Assembly: GCA_037157565.1 (NCBI GenBank)
Contig: JAZHRO010000073.1
Coordinates: 94,280,001 to 94,344,000, forward strand
Direction of reading: 5' to 3'
DNA: 64,000 nucleotides
Source: Thalassia testudinum
Taxonomy: Eukaryota; Streptophyta; Magnoliopsida; Alismatales; Hydrocharitaceae
Positions 21,827-31,839 of this stretch are shown in pieces; within the stretch, counting starts at the first letter, position 1; each line of letters begins with the position of its first letter. The notes under the pieces are model-generated. The model had not been told where the DNA came from. It did no database searches and was given only the letters and a program-made list of their open reading frames with translations. The position numbers and the translations under genes are program-made.

Positions 21827-22146
21827 CCTCCTGACTCTGATGGATCAACCTAGGACCAACCTCCCACTTGGTCACCACCTCGACTCAACTCAGCGGAGCC
21901 ATACAATGCCTCATAAGGTGCCATGCCAATACTGGAGTGGTAGCTGTTGTTGTATGAAAACTCTGCCAGGCACAAATGCTCCTCCTAGGAGCCTCTTTAG
22001 TCTAGTACATAGGCGCGTAAAAGGTCCTCAAGGGTCTAAATGGTACTCTAACTGTCCGTCGGTTTAGGGGTGGTAGGTAGTGCAGAATCTCAAGTGAGTC
22101 CCCAAGTCTTGTTGGAACTTCACCCAAAACTGGGAACTGAAACAAG
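21827..22146 (-). pseudogene. R5: chromovirus-type integrase fragment
   Basis: Minus-strand frames give SQFWVKFQQDLG, then TTYHP-TDGQ with the region of the catalytic Glu, then TLEDLLRAYV, and AEFSYNNSYHSSIGMAPYEA followed by LYG, all in family order with stops and shifts. This is the end of the integrase core of Ty3/gypsy chromoviruses (Del/Tekay-like), clearly different from the Athila integrases here. The fragment is the only visible piece of the oldest layer, enclosed by R4 on the left and R6 on the right. Confidence 0.85.
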
Positions 22147-24741
22147 TGATGATAATGTCATCATTAGCCATATCTAACTTTATTTAGTCTTAATCCACTA
22201 ATAAATTCTCCTACATAACCGCCAAAAGACCGTAATTCACTACAAATCCATTTTGGGAGATAAACATGAAAATAGGGGTAAAACTGCAGTTTTAATTGAA
22301 TATCTTAATTGCTGAGAAATCACAGGGTTTCTCAGGGGTTAATTGAAGGTAAAGTTGTCATAAATGTCTAATAAGAGGGTCCATGCAGACAGAAACGAGT
22401 TTTCACGCATTTTGAGAATTAAATGACATCTGAAACACTAAAAATAGACTCACTTAACTAACTGATGTTTCGGTCAGGATAAAATTCACCTCAACCTTTT
22501 ATAATCAAATAAAAATATTCTCTAAGGTTTGGTACCCTTGATTTGACCATTGGAACCCATTTTGACCTAAAACGGAGTCTCAGTTGGATAGTTGCCCTAA
22601 TTTAGGTTTCTACGCAAATTACCTAGTCAAAGTTGGTCAAAAACTAAATACGACTTCACCATCGGATTCCTTGGGTCGGAATTAGGTTTGTACCAAAATT
22701 TTGGCCCAATCAGAGATCACCTTGATCATGTTTGCATTTTGGTCCAATCTGATTCTTCTTCTCTCACTTGAACCCTAACTTCTGAAATCCTTACAAATGA
22801 CCCCCCAGCTTTGTCGTCTTCTTGACAAGTAGGTCTCTGCTTCCTTCCTTCAACCTAACTCCTAAACCCACTTCACCAGCGACCTTCAATCAAGGATTAC
22901 TCCTTGATTTCGCAGCCAAACCCCTCAAAAATTGGAAGGAGGATTCCTGAGGAGATCCCTGATCATCTAGACCTACTCCTACCTCCAAATCGATTCATGG
23001 AGCTCATGTGAACTCCTTGAATCCTCTTGTCCTACTTGAGAAAATCATGGAGTTACAAGCTTATTTCCAAGCTTGAAACTCCTCCTTAGAGCCTATAAAA
23101 GCATGCCCAGGGCATGCCTTACCTCCATAGCTAGGTTTGGGGCCAAAATCTCTTCTTCCCTACCTCTGGCCCCTCTCCGACCAAGCTCCGATCAGCTTCC
23201 TCGACTCCATTTTTTCAGCCATTAAATAGTCAAATAAAGTGGCTCATCATCTTCCTCACCTTCTTCCGCACCTCGCCAATCAAAGTAAGGCCCATCCTTT
23301 CCCTGTCTTCGCCACTGTCCCCCTCCAGAGATCTTCATCTTCCACTGCACCAACCTGCCAACATCGGTGCCAATCCATACCTCTTCATTCCATTAGACTA
23401 GTTAGTTAGGTCCCTTTAGTTCCTTAGGTTAGTTTTCCTATCCAAAAACCTAAAAAGAATCCCTCGACCAAACACACGCCAACTTCGTTCTCCACTCAAG
23501 CCACCACTCTGGCGAGGACCTCCACTCGCTACACAACTCCAAACACCCCGCCAACACTCCCTCAAGCTCCCACTCATCCACCAGCACAAAACCCCCATAT
23601 TTATTTCACCATCCACTAATTCTACATCTCCACTGAACACTGCAGCATCACACTTCCTTCTCCATCACTGTCCACCCTCCATACGCACTCTCCCTCCACG
23701 AAACCACCACCATCACACTCCACGTCCTTTGGCGACACTCCTAGACTATTTGATTGGGGCTTTTGATCTCGTGTTACTCTTTTTAGGTAACCACCACCGC
23801 CGTCATCATCCCCAGCTCTATCCACGCTTCTCCGATAACAAGAAGCTCCACTGCTACCCCCAGGTCCTGTAGAACTTCCCCAGGCTTCTTTGTAGGGCCT
23901 CAGCTGAGACGAATAGCCCCTGTAGCTACGCCAATTTGTGAAGCATCTTCAGCTGCTGCATGTGGATAAATGATGGGGACTTTTAGTCCTACATCGGCCA
24001 GTGACAATAGCCTAACACCGCATATTAGGATTTCGTCACATCGATCCCTCGCCTAGTGCACGAGGGGTTAGGTCCCTTTAACACACACGCACACCTCAGC
24101 TACCACCACTCCCGGTAGCCCTGGTCAATCGGATCCCCAAATACTCGATTACAACCTGGTTATTTGAGAAGAGAAGAAAGAAGGAAAGAGAAAGAGAGAG
24201 AGCAGGGTAGGCGTGGGTTTGGTTTTAGAGAGAAAACCTCTAACACTTTGTCGAGAAAAGCAAAGAAGATGCCTTAAGGAAGGCTTATCGAAGAGGAAAG
24301 GTAGAAGCTGAAGAGAAGAAGAAAGCATTGTAGTAGGCGACAGTTAAGTTGTCTAATCCATACATCATACGTTAGATCATTGTTCCTTTATTTAAGATGG
24401 TTGAGTAATTGATATGCATGTACTTAAGCTAATAATTGGTGGTCTAAATCACCATTATTCTATCTTGGACATCTTTTTACTTCACTAAACTCTTGAAATA
24501 CTCATGTTTATCATTAAATATAAATTTTGAGTAGTGTTATGCATTGAAATATTATTCTTGGCTAATTTTCTGTACTCATTTATATGCAATTAAAGATTAG
24601 CATGTGAATTCCTACTTGCTCCCTGTGTTCGACGTCAGATTTCATTTCTAGATTTTTGAGCTATAAATTGTATTTGTTGACAAGTGATTTTGACTATATT
24701 GCAATGCAATGATTTTAAAACATCAATTTCGTGCATTAACA
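22147..24741 (+). repeat. R6 5' LTR, 2595 bp
   Basis: Starts TGATGATAATGTCATCA (6-bp terminal hairpin), ends GCATTAACA before the primer site. TATA box at 23093-23102, U5 motif at 24616-24638. Short ORFs at 23416-23825 have no recognisable domain. Confidence 0.86.
23093..23102 (+). promoter_or_regulatory. R6 LTR TATA box
   Basis: CTATAAAAGC followed by the palindrome GCATGCCCAGGGCATGC (23101-23117), a 7-bp stem at the likely transcript start. Confidence 0.6.
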
Positions 24742-24744
24742 TTT

Positions 24745-24767
24745 TGACACCATTGCCGGGAGCAATG
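24745..24767 (+). other. R6 primer-binding site with hairpin
   Basis: TGACACCATTGCCGGGA, decayed tRNA-Asp complement. CATTGC (24751-24756) pairs perfectly with GCAATG (24762-24767) around CGGGA although both arms differ from those of R3 or R7. Confidence 0.8.
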
Positions 24768-24780
24768 TGCAATTCATCAT

Positions 24781-26489
24781 TGTTGAAGCGACGAATCATC
24801 GCAAACAGAAGTTGAGTTTTGAAAACCCATCGTTGTAGTGTGATTTGCAAAGAAATCTGTTAACAAATAAATTTTACCAAAACTCAAAAAGAATTCCAGG
24901 TCAAACATAGGGAGGCTATGTCGATTTGAAATATGTGATTATATTTTTTTTGCTGTTTTTGTTTAGAAAGCGAGATAATCACAATGAATTCGATATTAAC
25001 AATAAGTGAGAGAACAAATACTTTATAATATGGATAATGTTCTTACAACTAGAAAGCGAGAAATATTACAGCTAGAAAGTAGTAAAATCTACTCTAGAAA
25101 GCAGTAAAGAGAAAGGAGGTGGGAAGTTACCCTCCTCAACGGCTGCTTGGAGGATGAGCCGGACGGGGCAACGCTTGGAAGATGGAGGGCGTAGACGGAA
25201 GATGGAGAATGAACTGGGAAGAACCGGGGGTGAGGTAGGGTGTCGTCGTCATAGGATTCACTTCCAGAATGGGGGCAAGAAAACTTTGATTTTAACTCTA
25301 GAGGAGCATCCCGGGTTTGGGACAATCTTCTTTAGAGATTTGGAGAGGGAGAAGGGTGAAGGAAGGGATGAATGAAATGTGGGGGGCGTAGGCCTTTTTA
25401 TACCTGTAGAGGTTGGGGGTAAATAGGTCACTTTAACCTTAAAACATTAATATAGGGGTCTTTAGTGACAGATTTATTTGTCACTAAAGCCCTGAACGTA
25501 GGCGACATGCGTGCGCCCGCTCGCGACTCTTCTTCTCCCCACGCCTCAACGTATACACACGTTCGTGTGTTATTAGCCGTATGATCGTGAGATCGAACAG
25601 ATTAAATGCACCGCACTCATGCCTCTTCATCGTATGCACGTGCCTCTCCTCGCATCTAGGAACATCACGTGGCTGCTTCTCTGCCGCCCGATGTGCATTG
25701 CATGACTGAAATGAACTGTGCCTCGCGTTCAGCTGATTTGAGGCACTTGCGGGGGCTTCAATGTGCAACCTCCGCATCATCCGTGGCTTAGAGACTGTTA
25801 TGCCATCCTCATAGATGGTCGCGGTTTCAATATGGGCGCTCGATTGTTGGATGAAGATCCAACGACTAAGGGCGCTCGAGCGTTGAATCTTCATCAGTGC
25901 GCGAGCATTCCTTGATGCAATCTCAGCCGTTGGATTTGAGATCCAATGGCTGAGATTGATCAAGTGATCGAGGTGGGCATCGTGCAGCACTCCTTTGGCA
26001 GGTTCGGAGGCTGGGATGGTGCCACATGGTGCCATCTTGGTTGTCCATCTTCTATGTGTTGTAAATGGTGCCACAGATGTTGGATTGGACCAATTTTTAC
26101 GTCGTTGGGCTGCAATTGTTGATCCGAACCCATTCGTGCGGTCGGATTTGTCATCTGAAGTGCAGATTTAGACCATATTGGCCCTTGATCATTGATCTTC
26201 CTTGGATTATATTTGATGCTACGAAAATCCGATCAGGGCGATCTTGGAGTCGTTGAACTTTAATTGTTGCCCTGATCAAATCCGTACGGTTGGATCTTCA
26301 ATCCGAGGCCACAATTAAATGTCACTCTGTCCCTGGCCACCAAGAAGAAGAAATAACTATACAATTTGTACAATTTGACTTAAATGCATGATGATGCTTG
26401 TTATGCAATATTTACAATGCATGATGCATATATGATACTAAGACCATGCATTAATAGACATTTTTGGCTATTCAGATGTATGCACATCA
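24781..26489 (-). repeat. R7 3' LTR, 1709 bp
   Basis: Minus strand starts TGATGTGCATACATC and ends CTTCAACA. U5 motif at 24888-24918. A block reading TTGTCCCAAACCCGGGATGC (25324-25305) about 70 bases after the TATA box is also found in R11. By eye about 12% different from the 37606-39366 LTR over the first ~160 bases. Confidence 0.92.
25391..25404 (-). promoter_or_regulatory. R7 LTR TATA box
   Basis: GGTATAAAAAGGCC on the minus strand in mid-LTR. The counterpart in the other LTR (38252-38265) is weakened to CCTATAATAAGGCC. Confidence 0.6.
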
Positions 26490-26526
26490 CACCCCCATAC
26501 CTATATTTTATTAGTTCCTAGCAAAA
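26490..26526 (-). other. R7 polypurine tract and decayed pre-PPT hairpin
   Basis: Minus strand ATAGGTATGGGGGTG directly before the LTR. Upstream TTTGCTAGGAACTAATAAA is the hairpin of R1/R2 with the second arm mutated. Confidence 0.85.
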
Positions 26527-27873
26527 ACAATATGCTATTTATAAAATAATGAAGATTGGATTTCTTGGGCAAGAGTCATTTTTCAGCATTAGGAAATTTT
26601 TACTAAGGATCTGAACTACAAAGACACAATAGCGCCCGAGTGTCTGCCAAAATGCAGACCACTTCAAACCCTCGCCTTATTCAAAGAAGGATCTTTTTTT
26701 TTTTTTTTTCTTCTTTTCCTTTTTTTTTTTTGGATTTTTGAGTTTAGGGTTTCAGAGCAGTTTTCTGTGGCTACTCAACCCACCCAAGACTTGATGAGAA
26801 CTCTAAGTTCTAAGCATCTTTTTGTGAATGTGATAGACTCATTGATCGACAATCAGAATAGACTTCGGGTTTCTATGCCCTTAGGTGACCATAAAAAAAA
26901 AGAATTCTGCCTAAAAGTGTATCTATTAGACTGGTAGCTTTCTCCCTACTTTTATTTTTATGGGGTCAACACAAGGGCGAACCTAGTGTATATCTCCCCA
27001 GCTTATTCTACTTCTCCGCTTCTTCCTAAGTGTTTAGGAATTATACGTGCATTTCTTAAGCTGGGTTCTGGACAACCTACCAATGGGCTGTTACCCACGA
27101 TAACTTACCAGCCATACTCATGCGGTGAAGTGTGTCTTATTTCCTTTTCTTTTCTTTTCTCCTTTTCTATTTCTTTTTCTTTTTTGATATTTTTTCTTTT
27201 TCTTTTCTTTCTTTAATTAAGTGGCTTCCCTGATTTAAGATTTACCTAAATCTAGCAGGAAAAGAATGGTCCTGTGGCTGGGCTCTGAACAACCAGCTGA
27301 TGAGCTATTATCATCGACAACTTGTAGCATGCCACCCTAGAAGGTTCATTTGCTACCCAATTTCCATTAAAACTATCGAACAATGAGTCAGTGTGAAAAG
27401 TGTGTAGATGCTTAGACTTAAAGTTCCCTCAAATTAGAGGGCGGGTTGATAAGTCGTGTACTTATCATCCCAACTTATTTAACCAATTTGAAGTAAATTC
27501 AGAATGGTGAGGACTCGATAAACAAATCTACATTTTAGTAGACACCCAGGCTGGTTGAAATCCTACTGTATTATTCCCTAAGGTTGAAAGTCTTAATGCC
27601 CAAGTATTCTTTCCTAATTCAATTTTTTTTAAATAAAGTGAAAAAAATAAGTAGAATTTACAAGAATTCCATAGAGCTGAGAAAATGATTTAGAATTAAA
27701 TCCACCCCGCCATGCCTAGTTGATGCAATGTCCTCATTGAAAAGTAAAAGGCTTGAAAGGATGGGTAGAATGAAGAAAATATCACTTGTATATGATGCTC
27801 GGGTAAGCTCTAAGTCTGACTGTACAAGTGCTGAGTTTAATGCCATCAGCTAGGTGAAGTCCAGCCAAAGAAA
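26527..27873 (-). other. R7 3' noncoding region
   Basis: No coding signal. Poly-T/pyrimidine runs at 26695-26732 and 27139-27213 (purine on the element's sense strand). Homologous to R8 39403-39842 plus 41636-42481. Confidence 0.7.
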
Positions 27874-29270
27874 TCACGATAAGATTAGAGCAACCTTGTC
27901 TGAGATGGGTTCTGGAACAACACGTTCAACATAAGGTTTCAGATGTTGATGGTTAAATTTAAAAGAATTACTTGTCCTTGGGTCAGAGATCTGAACACCT
28001 GCATTTGGAAACATCTGATCAATGTTGAATGGGCAATTCCATTTTGACCTAAGTTTGCTGGGAAAGAGCTTAAGTCTAGAATTAAAGAGCCAGACCTTCT
28101 AGTTCGGCTCAAAGCTCTTGCGGGAAATAAGTTGGTCATGAAGTGCTTTGGTCTAAGCTTTATAGATCTTGGCATTCTCGTATGCATCGTTTCTAAGCTC
28201 TTCAAACTCAGATAGTTGGAGTTTCCTGGTCTTTCGGTTAAACTCAAATCCAAGTTGCACTGCTTGATTGACCAAAATGGCCGATGTTCAATCTCTATGG
28301 GTAAATGGCATGCCATTCCATACACCAGATGAAATGGTGACATGCTGATAGGCATTTTGTACACCGTACCGTAGGCCCAAAGAGCATCATCAAGCTTTTA
28401 AGTCCAATCTTTTCGATCAGGCCTGACCATTTTCTGGAGGATATTATTGACCTCCCGATTAGAGATCTCGGCCTGTCCGTTCGTCTGGGGTTGGTAAGGT
28501 GTGGAAATTCTATGATTTACCCCATATTTTTCCAATAGATTGTGGAACTAGGCATTTGTGAAGTGAGTACCACCATCGTTGATGATGGCCCACAAAATCT
28601 TGAACCGATTGAAGATGTTCTTCTTGACAAAATCAATGACCACCTTGTGGTTGTTGGTTTGGGTAGGAATAGCCTCTATCCACTTGGACATGCAATCAAC
28701 AACGATAAGAATGTACTGCTGTCCAAATGAAGAGAGGAGGGGTCCCATGAAATCGATGCCCCAAACATCGAAGATTTCGACAGGAAGGATTGGGTTTAGT
28801 GGAATCATATCTCTCTTGGTTATGCTCCTGAGTGCCTGGCATCGGGAACATGACCTCGAGAATTCCTGGGCATCCTTGAATAAGGATGCCCAATATAATC
28901 TAGATTGCAATATTTTTGCAGCTGTCTTTTACCTAGAGAAATGTCCACCACACGTAGATGCATAGAAAAACTCAAGTATAGTTTGGAATTCATTCTCCAA
29001 AACACATTGGTGAATAATCTGATCAGAGCTGATGCGATACAGTTCAGGGTCCTCCCAGAAGTAATATTTGGCCTCAGATTTAAGTCTATTTTGTTGTTGC
29101 TGGGTCCAATCCTGAGGGATTTGACCAATGGCCAAATAGTTTACTATGTCTACAAACCATGGAGTTTGGACACCTGACACAACAAGAATAGTCTCGTCCA
29201 GAAAAGTATCAGTATTCAGAATATTCAGATGAGAAGAATCGCTTAGAAGCCTCGAAAGATGATTTGCCAC
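27874..29270 (-). pseudogene. R7 integrase, broken
   Basis: Starts with ANHLSRLL, the tether after RNase H. Zinc-binding region: the first His position is Tyr (FYASTCGGHF), while CGGH and C-S-R-C are kept. Catalytic core: GIDFMGP, INDGGTHFTN and GQAEISNRE keep all three acidic residues. The C-terminal SMSPFHLVYGMACHLPIE and the end VVPEPISDKVALILS with stop at 27874 match R8. Stops and shifts occur near 28390-28550 and elsewhere. Confidence 0.92.
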
Positions 29271-30753
29271 TACATTTTATGGCTCGGATTTATCTTTGAT
29301 TTCAAGTCGAATTCTTGAAGTAGAAGAATCCATCAAATGAGTTGGGGCTTAGCATTCCTTTTGGCAAAGAAATATCTCAAGGCAGAGTGGTCGGTGAAAA
29401 TTATGACATGAGACCCTAAGAGATAAGCCATAAATTTTTCTAAAGCAAACACTATAGCTAGCAATTCCTTCTCAGTAATAGTGTAATTCCTCTAGGCCTC
29501 GTCTAGAGTTTTGCTAGCGTAGTAGATGACAGAGGGCTTTCTGTCGATCTTTTGATCCAAAACAGCCCTGACCACGTAATCAGAAGCGTCAGTCATGATC
29601 TCAAATGGAGCTGTTGAGATCGGTGGTTGCAACATCGAAGCATAAGTGATAGTCATTTTAAGAAAATTGAATGCCTTGCGGCACGATTCATCGAATTCAA
29701 ATGGCATATCTTTGGCGAGAAGGTTGCTCAGAGGGCGAGCAACCTTGGAGAAATCCTTGATGAACCTCCGATAGAATCCCACATGATCAAGAAATGATCG
29801 AATTTATTTAATAGATGTGGGAGGAGGAAGTTTGGAAATAGCATCAACCTAAGCTTTGTCGACCTTAATTCCCCGTTCAAAGATTACATGACCAAAGACG
29901 ATACCTTCTTGTGTCATGACGTGACTCTTTTTCGAGCTAAGGACCAATCTTGTTTTGATACATCTTTTAAGGATCAATTCGAGATTAGTTAGGCAAGAAT
30001 CAAACGATTCTCTGAAAATAAAGAAATCATCCACGAGGATTTCCATAAACTCTCCCACCATGTCAGAGAATATGGCTAGCATACACCTTTGAAAAGTCAC
30101 AGGTGCATTGCATAAGCCGAATGGCATTCTATGGAAAGAGAAGGTTTCGTAGGGACAGGTGAAAGTCATTTTTTCTCGATCCTCAGAATGGATAGGGACT
30201 TGATTGTATCTCGAGTAACCGTCTAGGAAATAGAAGTACTTCTGCTTGGCTAGTCTTTCAAGAATTTGATCGATGAAGGGCAAAGGGAAATGATCCTTTT
30301 TCGTAGCTGTGTTCAGCTTCCTGTAATTGATACAGACACTCCAAGTGGAAGTTGAATAAGTTGTGACAGATTCTCCTTTCTCGTTAGTCACAATGGTAAT
30401 CCTGACTTTCTTGGGAACAATTTGCATAGGGCATACCCATGGACTATCTGAGATTGGATAGATGATTCCTACATTTACTTAATTATTTCTTTCTTGACCA
30501 CTTCTTGCAAATTAAGGTTTAGTCTCCTCTGCATCTGGCGAGAAGGGTGGGATCCATCTTCCATGAAAATTCTATGATTGCAGTAAGATGGCTCAATCCC
30601 CCTAAGGTCTTGGATGGTCCATCCAATTACCTCTTTGTGTTCTTCTAGGGCCTTGATCAGTTTAATCTCCTGCTCTTTAGTCAATCTTGCACTGATAATC
30701 ACAGGGAGCATCTTTTTAGGTCCTAAAAATTGATATTTCAAACTCTCAGGCAA
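29271..30753 (-). pseudogene. R7 reverse transcriptase and RNase H, broken
   Basis: RT blocks in order: SLKYQFLGPKKMLPVII (30741), MQRRLNLNLQEVVKKEI (about 30530), VCINYRKLNT, HFPLPFIDQILERL, YPYETFSF-type palm loop, MPFGLCNAP, and the catalytic LVDDFF. RNase H: MTDASDYVVRAVL, ITEKELLAIVFALEKF, FTDHSALRY. Stops at about 30476, 29848 and 29490 interrupt otherwise long open stretches. Enzymes would copy element RNA into DNA; inactive as read. Confidence 0.92.
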
Positions 30754-30867
30754 TGGTTTCAGTTCAAGCCGGGGCGGGTCTAAGATGGAAGGTAAGGAGG
30801 ATGATAATGAAGATTCATCAGGACGATCGAGAGGAAGAGGTTGAAAATTAACAAAATGAACAACCTC

Positions 30868-31479
30868 TTAAGAATGTGGCAGGTTTGCCACGGAGGGTTG
30901 TGGGTTGGATTCATCGGTGCCAGAGGAACTCTCAATAGCAGGTACAACCATACATGTCTCAATATTCAATTTATCTTCCTCGAGTTCATCTATAAATCCA
31001 CAATTCTCAAATTTATTAATTACCTTGAAAATATCCAATTTCAGTTTCTGATCCCCAAAGGTGATTTCCATACTGTCAGTCTCATAGTTGATATTGTCCT
31101 TAGCGGTAGCCAGGAACAGACACCCTAGAATGATGGGCATGTTCCTCAAATTCTCAGGTACATCCATGTCAAGGACATGGAAATCTACAGGAAAATAGAA
31201 GTCCTTAATCTTGACAATAACATCCTCAATAATGCCTCTCGGATTTGTGATTGAACGGTTTGCTAGTTGCAGTGTTACTGAGGTCGACTGAAGTTCACCT
31301 AATCTGAGCTTGTCATAGAGAGAAAACGGAATTAGGTTAATGGATGCACCTAGATCCAAGAGTGCCAGGTCAAAAGTGTAATCTCCTATAACACATGAAA
31401 TCAAAAGGGCACCTGGATCTCTCTTTTTTGGAGGAAGGTGATGCAGGATAACAAAAGTAGGCTGCTTAGAGAGTATCAC
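30868..31479 (-). pseudogene. R7 aspartic protease, open frame of 203 codons
   Basis: Active-site loop LLDLGASINLIP about residues 40-51 and the second loop PIILGCLFLATAK about residues 112-124 (the usual GRPFLA is GCLFLA here). The frame runs from the Gag C-terminus and stops at 30868 before the RT linker. It is the most intact gene of R7, but there is no sign it is expressed alone; in the family it is part of Gag-Pro-Pol. Confidence 0.87.
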
Positions 31480-31834
31480 CTTCCTCAGAACAGATTCTCT
31501 CAGCTTACACTTCTGGGTGCATAAATCCTTTAAGAATTTAGCATAAGCCGATATGTGTTTGATAGCATTGAGGAGGGGATATTGATTTCAACTTTCTTGA
31601 ATATATTCAAGAGCTCCTCATTACTATCAACAAGCTTCTTCTTCCAAGGTTTAATCAAGGCCTCAGGAAAAGGAACATGAGTTAGATCTTCAGAATTAGG
31701 TTCCTGAGCCTTAATTTCTTCTTCAGAATTCGCCTTTCTTTCCTCAGGCTCACCAAGATTTTCTTAACTAGAGCAAGGTAGGTGTGGGTCCTAGGTTTGC
31801 CTTCCACTCCTCAAAGTAACAAAGTTGACAGATG
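31480..31834 (-). pseudogene. R7 Gag C-terminal segment with TLRSG motif
   Basis: Minus strand reads VNFVTLRSGRQT then a stop; T-L-R-S-G is a hallmark of Athila Gag. Then E-rich sequence, PFPEALIKPWKKKLVDSNEE and the linker to protease. Separated from the rest of gag by the solo LTR R9. Confidence 0.85.
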
Positions 31835-31839
31835 CATAC

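Larger units (their letters stand above)
22147..24780 (+). mobile_element. R6: 5' LTR and primer site of an Athila-type element
   Basis: A 2.6-kb LTR is followed three bases later by a degenerate tRNA-Asp primer site. Nineteen bases beyond it R7 is inserted. The remaining internal part lies to the right, outside the window. R9 is a solo LTR of the same family. The left edge interrupts the chromovirus integrase. Confidence 0.82.
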
